In this document: positions 40,524 through 50,432 of the stretch, one piece after another | How positions within the stretch are numbered: position 1 is the stretch's first letter | How the letters are laid out: each line of letters begins with the position of its first letter | NCBI GenBank assembly: GCA_963205115.1 | Contig: CAUJHV010000063.1 | Span: forward strand, 61,054-125,053 | Length of the DNA: 64,000 bases | From: Pseudomonadota bacterium | Lineage (GTDB): Bacteria; Pseudomonadota; Gammaproteobacteria; Burkholderiales; Burkholderiaceae_C | Direction: 5' to 3' | Program-made: the position numbers and the translations under genes | The notes under the pieces: generated by a model | The model's input: the letters and a program-made list of their open reading frames with translations, nothing else | The model's database searches: none | Told to the model about the DNA's origin: nothing

Positions 40524-41444
40524 ATGAGCAGCCACGCGCAATCTTCCGGCGGCATCGCCGTCATCACCGGCGCCGGTTCCGGCTTTGGCCTGGAGGCCTG
40601 CCGCATCGCCGCCGCGCGCGGCATGCACGTCGCCATGGCCGACGTGCAAACCGATGCGCTGGACAAGGCTGCGGCCGAAATCCGCGCCACCGGCGTGCAG
40701 GTGCTGGCGCAGCGCGTGGACGTCTCCAGCGCCGAGCAGATGCAGGCCCTGGCCGATGCCGTGCAGCAGCGCTTCGGCGCGCCGAACTTCGTCTTCAACA
40801 ACGCCGGCGTCGGCGCGGGCGGCCTGATCTGGGAACACACGCTGAAGGATTGGGAGTGGGTCGTCGGCGTCAACCTGATGGGCGTGGCGCACGGGGTGCG
40901 CCTGTTCACGCCGATGATGCTGGCTGCCGCCAAGGCCGACCCCGCCTGGCAGGGCCACATCGTCAACACCGCCAGCATGGCCGGGCTGCTGTGCGCGCCC
41001 AACATGGGCGTCTACAACGTCGTCAAGCACGGCGTGGTGGCGATGAGCGAGACGCTGTACCAGGACCTGGCGCTCGTGACCGACCAGGTGCACGCGCACG
41101 TGCTGTGCCCGTACTTCGTGCCCACCGGCATCCACGCCAGCGAGCGCAACCGACCGGGCGACATGGCTAACGAAGCAGACAAGCCCACACGCAGCCAGCT
41201 CATCGCCCAGGCCATGAGCACCAAGGCCGTGACCAGCGGCAAGGTCAGCGCCGCCGAAGTGGCGCAGTTTGTCTTCGACGCGATGGACGAAAACCGCTTC
41301 TACATCTACAGCCACCCGCGCGCCATCGGCCTGGTGCAGACGCGGCTGGAAGACATCCTGACGCCACGCAACCCGAGTGATCCGTTTGCGACGCGGCCGG
41401 AGGTGGGGGAGAAGTTGCGGGCAGCGTTGCGGGCGGTGGATTGA
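40524..41444 (+). CDS. Short-chain dehydrogenase/reductase
   Basis: The 306-residue SDR has VITGAGSGFGLEACRIAA, NNAGVGAGGLIWEH, catalytic Ser in NTASMAGLLCAP and Tyr-Lys in MGVYNVVKHGVVAM. The C-terminal part is longer than in FabG and contains PYFVPTGIHASERNRP, as in the oxidoreductases of this size often found in acyl-CoA or steroid catabolic islands. Directed by its own RBS (GGAG); last gene of the plus-strand catabolic run. Confidence 0.88.
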   Translation: MSSHAQSSGGIAVITGAGSGFGLEACRIAAARGMHVAMADVQTDALDKAAAEIRATGVQVLAQRVDVSSAEQMQALADAVQQRFGAPNFVFNNAGVGAGGLIWEHTLKDWEWVVGVNLMGVAHGVRLFTPMMLAAAKADPAWQGHIVNTASMAGLLCAPNMGVYNVVKHGVVAMSETLYQDLALVTDQVHAHVLCPYFVPTGIHASERNRPGDMANEADKPTRSQLIAQAMSTKAVTSGKVSAAEVAQFVFDAMDENRFYIYSHPRAIGLVQTRLEDILTPRNPSDPFATRPEVGEKLRAALRAVD

Positions 41445-41477
41445 ATACGGTCCGCAGAAGGCCTGGATTTCGCCGCC

Positions 41478-41505
41478 GCTAAGTTGGAGCTAAGAGCGGT
41501 CTAAG
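41478..41505 (+). promoter_or_regulatory. Three 11-bp-period direct repeats (GCTAAG-N5-GCTAAG-N5-TCTAAG)
   Basis: CTAAG occurs three times at exactly 11-bp spacing (41479, 41490, 41501), about 75 bp before the start at 41580. This geometry matches OmpR/PhoB-family boxes, most closely the PmrA/QseB type (a 6-bp half site, 5-bp spacer, 6-bp half site). The regulator is not in the window. Confidence 0.6.
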
Positions 41506-41579
41506 TCGTCCGCGGTGTGATGCGCCATGTCAGCGCGCGCGGGAAACCTTCCCCCGTGCGCCGACCCAGGAGCTGCATC

Positions 41580-42020
41580 ATGTCAACTTGCGTCAAGCGC
41601 GTTCTGGGGGCCTCGTTGCTGGTGGCTGTCACGGCGTCCCAGGCGATTGTCCTGACCAAACCCATTCGCCCGGTGTCACCGCCACTGGGCACGTCACTGC
41701 CGAGCACTGGCGCTGCCGCAGCGCGGGTGACTCCCGAGGCCGGGAAGGCGGTCCCGTCGATCGGGAGCGCGGGCCGGCAGGCCCCTTCCTTGGGCGGTGG
41801 TGCCGGAATCTCCGCATCACCTGCACCGGCCAAGTCCACGCCGCCCGCCGGGTCCACGCCCGGCGGCGCCTCCGGTCAAGGCCAGCTGTCCGTCAGTTTC
41901 GGTTCCTGCGCGGAGTCTCAACGGATCTGTCGATCCAGGACGTGTACGGATTTCGAGCGTTGGCGCATCTGCAATCCCACGGAACCGGGGTTGGACAAGA
42001 AGCCCCGTAGCGCGCCATGA
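41580..42020 (+). CDS. Small secreted protein, unknown function
   Basis: The 146-residue product has a clear Sec signal (VKRVLGASLLVAVTASQA) and a low-complexity Pro/Gly/Ser-rich middle (PAPAKSTPPAGSTPGGASGQ). A C-terminal part follows with four cysteines in CAESQRICRSRTCTDF and RICNPTEPG, likely two disulfides. No known family is recognised. A good RBS (AGGAG) precedes the ATG at 41580, and the direct-repeat box lies upstream. The next gene starts 70 bp downstream, so they may share a transcript. Confidence 0.65.
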   Translation: MSTCVKRVLGASLLVAVTASQAIVLTKPIRPVSPPLGTSLPSTGAAAARVTPEAGKAVPSIGSAGRQAPSLGGGAGISASPAPAKSTPPAGSTPGGASGQGQLSVSFGSCAESQRICRSRTCTDFERWRICNPTEPGLDKKPRSAP

Positions 42021-42090
42021 CCGGTGGGTCCGGACGCGGTGTTCCACCCGAACGAGCGGGCCATTCCAGAATTCGATCGAGAGCGATGTC

Positions 42091-42621
42091 ATGAGCTTTC
42101 AAGTCGCGTGTCTTGCCATCGCCGGCGCATTCCTGGCAGCGGGCTTGCTGGGTGGCGGCCTCCAGTTCCGCGAGTTCGTGGTGCCCGCCATAGGTCCGCG
42201 GATCCGATCGGCCTGCATTGCATTGGGCTTGGCCTTCGCTTCGGGCGGCTTCTACCTGACAGGCCTGGCGCCGATCGCCGACGCCACACCCAAGACGGCG
42301 ATCTTCCGCATCGAAAACCTGCTGAGCGAAGGGCAGATCAGCGAGCACGTGCGCGTCTTCGTCAACAACGAACTCGTGGGCACGGTCTATGTGGACGAGC
42401 GGTTCCGCTCGGCTGCGATGGTGGTTCCGGTCCGCGGAGAGGGGATGCACAGCTACCAGCTCGTGGCGCTGTGCAAGTACCGCGACGCGGATGGGCGTAC
42501 GGTGGAAGCGCGCGGCGTGGCCTCGGGTGCGCTGGATGTCCGGGCCGGATCGACGTACCGGCTGGAAGGAGAGATCGAGGGCACGCGTTGGCAGGCTCTG
42601 ATCTACAAGAAGACGGTCTGA
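42091..42621 (+). CDS. Membrane protein with two N-terminal helices, unknown function
   Basis: The 176-residue product has two hydrophobic segments near the N-terminus (VACLAIAGAFLAAGLLGGGL and RIRSACIALGLAFASGGFYL), then a soluble beta-rich domain (RIENLLSEGQISEHVRVFVN, VRAGSTYRLEGEIEG). I do not recognise it. The topology suggests a C-terminal domain on one face of the inner membrane. It follows the small secreted protein and is convergent with the methyltransferase gene. Confidence 0.6.
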   Translation: MSFQVACLAIAGAFLAAGLLGGGLQFREFVVPAIGPRIRSACIALGLAFASGGFYLTGLAPIADATPKTAIFRIENLLSEGQISEHVRVFVNNELVGTVYVDERFRSAAMVVPVRGEGMHSYQLVALCKYRDADGRTVEARGVASGALDVRAGSTYRLEGEIEGTRWQALIYKKTV

Positions 42622-42685
42622 CCCGCTGGGGGGTATCAGTCGCCGCGCCCATGCGTCGGGTCGCGGGGTCGGGCACGCCTTGATC

Positions 42686-43312
42686 TCAGTCCGGACCTTC
42701 GTCACGCCGCCCCCACACCAGCAGCAGATTGTTCGCCGGCATCGCCACACGCTCGCGCAGGCCCAGGCCGGCGGCGCGGGCTTCGGCGGCCACGGCGCTG
42801 AATGCGCGGATGCCCCAGTCCGGGTGCCGCGCGCGCAGGTCGGCGTCGAAAGCCAGGTTGCTGGGCGCTGTGGGGACCTCGTCCTCGAGATAAGGCCCGT
42901 AGCTCAGCAGCAGGCCCTGCGGCGCCAGATGGCGTGCGGCGCCGCGCATCAGCGCGCCGGTGCAGATCCACGGCGAGATGTGGATCAGGTTGGCGCAGAA
43001 GATGGCGTCGACCACCGGCGGTAATGCAGCGGGCCAGGGATCGGCGGTGATGTCCAGGTGCAGCGGCTCGCGCACGCGCGGCTGGCCCTCGCACCAGGCG
43101 CGGATGGAGGCCAGGGCGCTGTCGTCGCCATCGGTCGGCTGCCAGTCCCAGCCCGGCAGGCCGGCGCTGAAAGACGCGGCGTGCTGACCCGTGCCGCTGG
43201 CGATTTCCAGCATCAGGCCGCTGGCAGGCAGCAGGCGCTGCAATTGCGCCAGCAGGGGCGGGGCGTTGCGTTCGGCAGCGGGGCTGAAGCGGCGTGCGTC
43301 GGGTGGGGTCAC
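42686..43312 (-). CDS. DUF938 SAM-dependent methyltransferase
   Basis: The 208-residue product begins TPPDARRFSPAAERN after a GTG start. It has LEIASGTGQHAASFSAGLPG (SAM-binding motif I), WQPTDGDDSALASI, and NLIHISPWICTGALMRGAAR, typical of the DUF938 (methyltransferase-like 26) family. Substrate unknown. The ORF track extends to 43540, but homology begins at the GTG; no Shine-Dalgarno sequence is evident for either. Confidence 0.8.
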   Translation of the reverse strand: MTPPDARRFSPAAERNAPPLLAQLQRLLPASGLMLEIASGTGQHAASFSAGLPGWDWQPTDGDDSALASIRAWCEGQPRVREPLHLDITADPWPAALPPVVDAIFCANLIHISPWICTGALMRGAARHLAPQGLLLSYGPYLEDEVPTAPSNLAFDADLRARHPDWGIRAFSAVAAEARAAGLGLRERVAMPANNLLLVWGRRDEGPD

Positions 43313-43389
43313 GGTGCAGGTTTGGTGGGGTGTCGGTGATCGCGCGCGCGGCGCGCAGGGTGGCGATGAAGGGCCATCGCGTTGACGGT

Positions 43390-43413
43390 GGCGATGGCGA
43401 TGGCAATGGCGAT
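43390..43413. repeat. Hexamer GGCGAT repeat, 4 copies (one imperfect)
   Basis: Four tandem GGCGAT units (third is GGCAAT) lie in the 106-bp gap between the TIR gene and the DUF938 gene. No gene or regulatory role is evident. Confidence 0.6.
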
Positions 43414-43418
43414 AGCCG

Positions 43419-44849
43419 TCAGCGCAGCCGTGCGAGCTCGCGCTCGGTGGCGTCGAGCAGGCTGCCGCTGGAGCCCGCCGCGCGCAATTCGCGCGCCAGG
43501 CTGTCCAGCGAGGCGCGCGCCGCGCTGCGTTCGCCCGCACGAGCCTGCAGCGTGGCCAGCCCGAATCGCCACAGCAGGCGCCGGTCTTCGGGCACGGTGG
43601 CGGGCGGAAACAGCCACTGGTAGGTCTGCAGCAGGTCGGTCGGCGGCACGGCGGCCATCAGACCCGTGCGCGAGCCATCGTTCAGCCAGTTGGTGGAGAA
43701 CACGCGGCTCCACAGCCGGTCGCGGTGGATGTCGAGCAGCTTCTCGTTGCCGCGGCGCATGTCGTCGGCCACTGTCAGCGCAAAGGCCTGCAGGTCGTCG
43801 GAGCCGCCGACGCTGCCGCCCAGTTGCAGACCGCGGACATACAGCGTGTTTCGCCCCGATGCCAGCGCCTTCGAAAAGTGTGCCCGGGCCTCCGTGAGGC
43901 CGCTGCTGCGGTCGAGCAACTGGCGTCCCCACATGGCATGCGCGTAGACGTTGTCGGCCTCGTCGGCGAGCGCGCGTTTCCAGTGCGACACGGGGTCCAC
44001 ACCCGGCGTGCCGTCACGCCCGCGCAGGTATTCGCCCCAGCCCAGGTGCGCGCGCAGGTCGGCGGCGCGCCGTCCGGTGCTGCGTGCCAGGCCTTGCAGC
44101 AGCACCGGTTGTGCCAGCGCCACCTGTTCGCCAAAGGTGCTCTTGCCGCTGATGGCGCGCATTTCGCGCAGCCAGAGCATGGCGCAGTCCTCGCGCAGAT
44201 CCAGCACGGCGGGCAATGGCGGCTTGCTGCGTTCGGCCAGCTGGTCCAGGCGTGCCAGCGCCGCCGCGTGGCCGGCGCCGATGCAGGTGTCGCGTGTGAC
44301 GCGGGCCTCGGCCAGATCCCGGGCTTCGGCTTCGGCGCGGGCGCGCTGTTCGGCCTGCGCCTGCTGCTGCCGCTGCAGTGCCACACCCGCCACCGCCGCA
44401 ACCACCAGCGCGACGCCGCCGACGATCACCCAGCGCCGCCAGGCCGGCTGGGGATCGGGCCCCAGCCGCGCGACCGCGGCCACCGTGTCGGCCACCGGCT
44501 CGCCCTGCGGCTGCAGCAGCGTCACGGTGCTCAGGTAGGGCGGCAGGTCGGCGATGGGTGTCGGCGCCAGCATCACCGGCAGCACATGGCCGGAAGGCCG
44601 CGGCCAGCGCTGCCGGGCCAGATCCAGTTCGGTCAGGGCATAGCTGCCGGGGCGCACCGACTCCGGCGTGACGAGGAAGACCATCGCATCGGCCTGGGCC
44701 ACGCCCTCGCGCAGCCTCGCATGGAAGGCCTCGCCGGGGTCGAGATCGTGCCGGTCGAAGAAGACCTCGTGTCCCTCGGCTTCGAGCGCCAGCGCCAGGC
44801 GTTCGGCCAGAGGCCGCTGGACGCTGGGGTATGACAGGAAGAGGCGCAC
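43419..44849 (-). CDS. TIR domain protein with transmembrane segment, coiled coil and TPR-like C-terminus
   Basis: The 476-residue product starts with a TIR domain (about residues 1-115): MRLFLSYPSVQRPLAERLAL, GHEVFFDRHDLDPGEAFHA, MVFLVTPESVRPGSYALTEL. Glu74 in ALTEL sits where NADase TIR domains carry the catalytic Glu. A single membrane helix follows (about 139-158, WVIVGGVALVVAAVAGVALQ), then a Gln/Ala/Arg coiled stretch and a helical region resembling TPR repeats (DNVYAHAMWGRQLLDRSSGL, EARAHFSKALASGRNTL). TIR faces the cytoplasm if the C-terminus is periplasmic. The function could be signalling or defence. The gene follows the Bug gene by 24 bp and is probably co-transcribed with it. Confidence 0.75.
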   Translation of the reverse strand: MRLFLSYPSVQRPLAERLALALEAEGHEVFFDRHDLDPGEAFHARLREGVAQADAMVFLVTPESVRPGSYALTELDLARQRWPRPSGHVLPVMLAPTPIADLPPYLSTVTLLQPQGEPVADTVAAVARLGPDPQPAWRRWVIVGGVALVVAAVAGVALQRQQQAQAEQRARAEAEARDLAEARVTRDTCIGAGHAAALARLDQLAERSKPPLPAVLDLREDCAMLWLREMRAISGKSTFGEQVALAQPVLLQGLARSTGRRAADLRAHLGWGEYLRGRDGTPGVDPVSHWKRALADEADNVYAHAMWGRQLLDRSSGLTEARAHFSKALASGRNTLYVRGLQLGGSVGGSDDLQAFALTVADDMRRGNEKLLDIHRDRLWSRVFSTNWLNDGSRTGLMAAVPPTDLLQTYQWLFPPATVPEDRRLLWRFGLATLQARAGERSAARASLDSLARELRAAGSSGSLLDATERELARLR

Positions 44850-44873
44850 GGCCGTGCCCGAGCTGGGGCGGTT

Positions 44874-45932
44874 TCAGTCCGCCTTCAGGTTGATGCGCCG
44901 CGCCACGGCGCCCCAGGTGGACGAATCGCGGTTCAGCCGCGCCGCGGTGTCGGCGACGCTGGCGGTCACCACGTCCTGGTCGACCTGGCGCAGGCGCTCG
45001 ACCACGTCGGGCTGGCGCAGCGCGGCGGTCGCCGCCGCATGCATGGCATCGATGATGGGCTTGGGCGTGCCCTTGGGCGCAAAAAGCACCAGCGCGAAGC
45101 TGGCGTCGAACTGCGCCAGCCCGGCCACGCCGCCCGGCACGGTAGCGGCCGATTCGGCGACGGTCGGCACGTCGGGCAGCAGGGCCGAGCGCCGTGCGCC
45201 CGACACCGCCAGCGCCACGAGCCTGCCCGTGCGCACCTGGGGCAGCACGGTGGGGCCGGCCAGGAAGCCGCAATCGACCTGGCCGCCCATGACGTCCTGC
45301 ATGGCTGGGGCAGGGCCCTTGTAGGGCACGTGGTCCATCTCGATGCCGGCGGCGGCCATGAAGAGCTCGGTGGTGAGATGGCCGGGCGAGCCGGCACCGC
45401 CGGACGCGTAGGTCATGCGCTTGTCCTTGGCGCGCCGCAGCAGCTCGGCCACGCTCTTCAGGCCCAGGCCGGGGTGGCACACCAGGGTCTGCGAGAACGT
45501 GGTGGCGCGCATCACGGGCTGCAGATCATCCGGCTTGAAGGGCATGCGCGCATAGACGTGCGGGTTGACGGTGACCAGCGTGTCCGTGGTCCACAGCCAG
45601 GTGTAGCCGTCGGGCGCTGCGCGCGCGGCTTCGCCCGCGCCCAGGTTGCCGGCGGCGCCGGGTTTGTTGTCGATGACCAGCGGTTGTTTGAGCGAGAGCT
45701 GCAAACGCTCGCTGGCGCCGCGCAGCACGAGTTCGCTGGGCCCGCCGGGCGGCAAGGGGACGATGATGCGGATAGGCTTGTCGGGCCAGGTGCCTGGCGT
45801 CTGGGCGGCGGCGGGCCCGCTGAGTGCGGCGCCGATCAGGCCCAGGGCGATCAGGCTGGCAGCGGCCCGTGCGCGCCGTGCAGCGTGCGTGGCGTCGGTC
45901 TTGTCGATCCCGGTGGGGATGTCGCGTGTCAT
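44874..45932 (-). CDS. Bug-type tripartite tricarboxylate transporter substrate-binding protein
   Basis: The 352-residue product has an N-terminal signal (ASLIALGLIGAALSGPAAAQ) and the Bug fold: WPDKPIRIIVPLPPGGPSEL, VIDNKPGAAGNLGAGEAARA, VPYKGPAPAMQDVMGGQVDC and ALAVSGARRSALLPDVPTVA. Bug receptors are periplasmic and very numerous in Burkholderiales; most are orphan, with no linked TctAB membrane subunits, as here. Ligand likely a carboxylate. Neighbour genes are a sulfatase (upstream) and the TIR protein (downstream). Confidence 0.9.
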   Translation of the reverse strand: MTRDIPTGIDKTDATHAARRARAAASLIALGLIGAALSGPAAAQTPGTWPDKPIRIIVPLPPGGPSELVLRGASERLQLSLKQPLVIDNKPGAAGNLGAGEAARAAPDGYTWLWTTDTLVTVNPHVYARMPFKPDDLQPVMRATTFSQTLVCHPGLGLKSVAELLRRAKDKRMTYASGGAGSPGHLTTELFMAAAGIEMDHVPYKGPAPAMQDVMGGQVDCGFLAGPTVLPQVRTGRLVALAVSGARRSALLPDVPTVAESAATVPGGVAGLAQFDASFALVLFAPKGTPKPIIDAMHAAATAALRQPDVVERLRQVDQDVVTASVADTAARLNRDSSTWGAVARRINLKAD

Positions 45933-46044
45933 GCGCAGGTCTTTCCTGTCGTGGTCGAAGGGGCCGTCGGCCGGTCGGTACCGGATCATGGCGGCTGCGT
46001 GCGGGATGTGGGCGGGATGAGTGCGCGATGTGGGCGTGGAGCCA

Positions 46045-47349
46045 TCAGCGCGACGGCATGTCCTTGGCCCCATAGCCCAGGCTCACGGTCGCATCGGCCG
46101 GAATGGGCGGCATCGTCGCGTCCCAGGCCTCCCACGCGGCGCGCATCGCGGCCAGGCGCTCGGGCTCGCGCGGGGCGCGGTTGGCACGTTCGCGCTCGTC
46201 GGCGTCGATGTCGAAGAGGTAGTCGTGGCCGTCCACGCGCAGGTATTTCCAGCGGCCGTGGCGCATCGCGCGCTGGCCGCGGTGGTTCATGCGCCAGTGC
46301 ATCACGCGTTCGAATTCCGGGCCGCCGCGCAGCAGGCCTTGCAGCGAGACCCCGTCCAGCGGGTGCGTGGGCGCGGCCGGCACGCCGGCCAGGTCCAGGA
46401 TCGTGGCCGACCAGTCCATCGTCAGGCAGTGCTGCGGGGTCACGCGCCTGGGTGCGATGCCACGCGGCCAGCGCGCGACCCAGGGCACGCGGATGCCGCC
46501 TTCGGTGAGGTCCATCTTGCCGCCCACCAGCGGCCAGTTGTCGCTGAAGCGCTCGCCGCCGTTGTCGCTGGTGAAGATCACCAGGGTGTCGTCGGCCACG
46601 CCCAGGCGTTCCAGCGTGGCCATGATGCGGCCGATGCCTTCGTCCATGTGGTGGATCATGCGGCGGTAGGTGTGGATGTCGCCGCCGTGCAGGTGGAAGA
46701 TGTTGCTCTTGACCTCTTCGGCCACGTGCGCGTCGTCGCGGGTCTCCCAGGGCCAGTGCGGCGCGGTGTAGTGCAGGCTCAGGAAAAACGGCTTCCCGCC
46801 TGGCGCGACCCGGTCGATCCAGTCGATCGCGCGGGCGCTGATCAGGTCGGTGAGGTAGCCGATGTCGTGCACCTCCTCCTCGCCGTCGAAGAGGTCGTGC
46901 ACGCCTGAGCTGGCGCAGTGGGTGAAGTAGTCGACGCCGCCCGACATCGGGCCGTAGAAACTTTCGTAGCCGGATTTCAGCGGGCTGAAATGCGGCGGGT
47001 AGCCCAGGTGCCACTTGCCCACCAGTGCGGTGCGCCAGCCGGCGTCGCGCAGCAGCGAGGGCAGGGTGGGCACCTCGGGCGGCAGGCCCAGCGTGCTGCT
47101 GCCGCGCGTGCGGCTGTTGATGGGTTCTTCGGCCGCGCCGCGCAGCCGGTACTGGTAGCGCGCGGTCATCAGCGCAAATCGCGTGGGCGAACACACGGGC
47201 GAATTCGAATAACCCTGCGTGAAGCGGATGCCCTGCTCGGCCAGCCGGTCGATGACCGGTGACACCGCGCCGAAAGCCGCCGGCCGGCCGCCGTAGCAGC
47301 CCAGGTCGGCATAGCCGAGGTCGTCGGACACGATGAAGATGACGTTCAT
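46045..47349 (-). CDS. Arylsulfatase family enzyme
   Basis: The 434-residue product is a type I sulfatase. The formylglycine motif CSPTRFALMTARY (Cys-X-Pro-X-Arg) is intact near residue 53, metal ligands are in VIFIVSDDLGYADLGCYGG and FTSDNGGERFSDNWPLVGGK, and GKWHLGYPPHF gives the conserved Lys/His pair. No signal peptide is visible, so it is probably cytoplasmic. Activation would need a formylglycine-generating enzyme, absent from the window. It lies between two Bug receptor genes, suggesting that the sulfate ester it cleaves may be imported by those systems. Confidence 0.9.
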   Translation of the reverse strand: MNVIFIVSDDLGYADLGCYGGRPAAFGAVSPVIDRLAEQGIRFTQGYSNSPVCSPTRFALMTARYQYRLRGAAEEPINSRTRGSSTLGLPPEVPTLPSLLRDAGWRTALVGKWHLGYPPHFSPLKSGYESFYGPMSGGVDYFTHCASSGVHDLFDGEEEVHDIGYLTDLISARAIDWIDRVAPGGKPFFLSLHYTAPHWPWETRDDAHVAEEVKSNIFHLHGGDIHTYRRMIHHMDEGIGRIMATLERLGVADDTLVIFTSDNGGERFSDNWPLVGGKMDLTEGGIRVPWVARWPRGIAPRRVTPQHCLTMDWSATILDLAGVPAAPTHPLDGVSLQGLLRGGPEFERVMHWRMNHRGQRAMRHGRWKYLRVDGHDYLFDIDADERERANRAPREPERLAAMRAAWEAWDATMPPIPADATVSLGYGAKDMPSR

Positions 47350-47397
47350 GTCGAGGGCTCCGCGGTGGCGTGCAGCGTGTGTGGGTGGCTCAGGGCT

Positions 47398-48366
47398 TCA
47401 GTCTTCCGGCGTGAAGCCCGAGGCCTTGACCACGGGCCCCCACATCGCCGTTTCGCGCGCCTGCTGGGCTTGAAGTTCCGCCGTGGAACTGGGCGCGGGC
47501 ACCAGGCCGAGCTTGGCCAGGCGCTCCTTCGCGCCGGGCGTGGCCAGCATGCCGTGCACGGCGCCGCGTATGCGGTCCAGCGCCGCCGCGGGCGTGGCGG
47601 CCGGGGCATAGAGGGCAAACCACAGCGGCAATTCCAGATCGATGCCGGCTTCCTTGAAGGTGGGCACGCCGTCGACAAACACCGAGCGCGTGCTGCCGGT
47701 GGTGGCGATGATGCGCACGCGGCCGGCCTTGTGCAGTTCCAGCGCCTCGGTCACGGGGCTCACCGTGGCCGCCAGCGCGCCGCCGGCCAGATCGTTCAAG
47801 GACAGGGCGGAACCGCGATAGGGCACGTGTGTCATGGGCTGGCCCAGCGCCCGCGCGATGGACACGCCCAGCAGGTGCGGCAGCGTGCCGGCACCGGGCG
47901 AGCCGAAGTTGGCCTGCGCGCCGGCCGTCTTGAGCCACTGGGTGAAGCCTTGCAGATCCTTGGCCGGCACCAGCGGGCCGATGGTCAACGCATAGTCGCC
48001 CGCCGCCAGGCGCGTGACGGGCACGAAGTCCCGCACCGGGTCGAAGCGCAGGCCCCGAAAGACATGCGGGAACAGCGTCATCGGGCCGTGCGGGGCGACC
48101 AGCAGGGTGTCGCCATCGGGCGCCGCGGCCTTGACCTGTTCGACAGCCAGCCGGCCGGCGGCGCCGGTCCGGTTTTCCACCACGGCCGTGCGCCCACCGG
48201 GGCCAGCCTGCAGCGCCTCGGCCACCATGCGCGCCAGGGCGTCCACGCTGCCGCCGGGGGCGAAGCCCACCAGCACGCGCGCGGAAGTGGTCTGGGCCCG
48301 CAAGGCCGCGCTGGACAGCGCCAGCGGCGCCAGGGCCAGCAAGGGAAGAGCGTCTCTGCGCCGCAT
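47398..48366 (-). CDS. Bug-type tripartite tricarboxylate transporter substrate-binding protein
   Basis: The 322-residue product has a signal peptide (LPLLALAPLALSSAALRAQ), then ARVLVGFAPGGSVDALARMV, VVENRTGAAGRLAVEQVKAA, VPYRGSALSLNDLAGGALAA and VDGVPTFKEAGIDLELP. The first residues MRRRDALPLL look Tat-like. The gene is the first of a four-gene minus-strand run (Bug, sulfatase, Bug, TIR). The ATG at 48366 is chosen; the 951-aa ORF in the track is an artefact of read-through antisense to glpK. Confidence 0.9.
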   Translation of the reverse strand: MRRRDALPLLALAPLALSSAALRAQTTSARVLVGFAPGGSVDALARMVAEALQAGPGGRTAVVENRTGAAGRLAVEQVKAAAPDGDTLLVAPHGPMTLFPHVFRGLRFDPVRDFVPVTRLAAGDYALTIGPLVPAKDLQGFTQWLKTAGAQANFGSPGAGTLPHLLGVSIARALGQPMTHVPYRGSALSLNDLAGGALAATVSPVTEALELHKAGRVRIIATTGSTRSVFVDGVPTFKEAGIDLELPLWFALYAPAATPAAALDRIRGAVHGMLATPGAKERLAKLGLVPAPSSTAELQAQQARETAMWGPVVKASGFTPED

Positions 48367-48591
48367 GGTGTGTCTCCTGATCGGGGTGCGCCTGTGGACT
48401 GTGGGGCGCCACGCGCAGGTGCGCATCGTAAGGGCGAAGGGCGGAGAAGCGCTGCCGACACGGGCGGGCCGACCCTGCCGCAAACCCTGCTGCACCAGCC
48501 TGCGGCAAGACCCGGCCGATGCACCCTGCCGTAAGACCCGAGCGACCCGGCGCACGCGCGCAGGTAGATTCGAGGTCGCAGGAGCGCCCCC

Positions 48592-50082
<1,491 letters not shown>

Positions 50083-50120
50083 GCCGCCCGGCCCGTCGCG
50101 GCCAACCGCAGCGTGCCCCT

Positions 50121-50142
50121 GTTGCCGGTTGTCTGCGGCAAC
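50121..50142 (+). terminator. Hairpin after glpK
   Basis: GTTGCCG-N8-CGGCAAC (perfect 7 bp) begins 38 bp after the glpK stop. No U-run follows. It may end glpK transcription. The remaining part of the 350-bp gap to the next gene shows no clear gene; short imperfect repeats only. Confidence 0.4.
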
Positions 50143-50432
50143 GCTCCGGATCCGGCGACAATAAGCGGGTAAACCCGGATATGGCACTGCGCCACCGGCC
50201 TCGGTGCGCGCCGGGCCGGTCAGCGTGCCGTCCGGGCCAGCAGCCCCGGTCAAGGCACGTAGACCGCGGCCGATGCGGGTGCTGTGGGGTCACGATTCGT
50301 CGGTCCTCGCGAGCCCGCCGGACCGCAGCTGGCGCATACCTGCCAGGTATGCGGCTTGCTTGATTGACCGGATTTCCCGTACGGAGACTGCACATCGGGC
50401 GACCGGTGCGCGGGACCGTGCCCGAAGCCATC

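Noticed and set aside
43390-43413. GGCGAT repeats as the start of a CRISPR-like or phase-variable array
   Set aside because: Only four hexamers without spacers, and outside any coding frame, so neither an array nor a phase-variable gene is supported.
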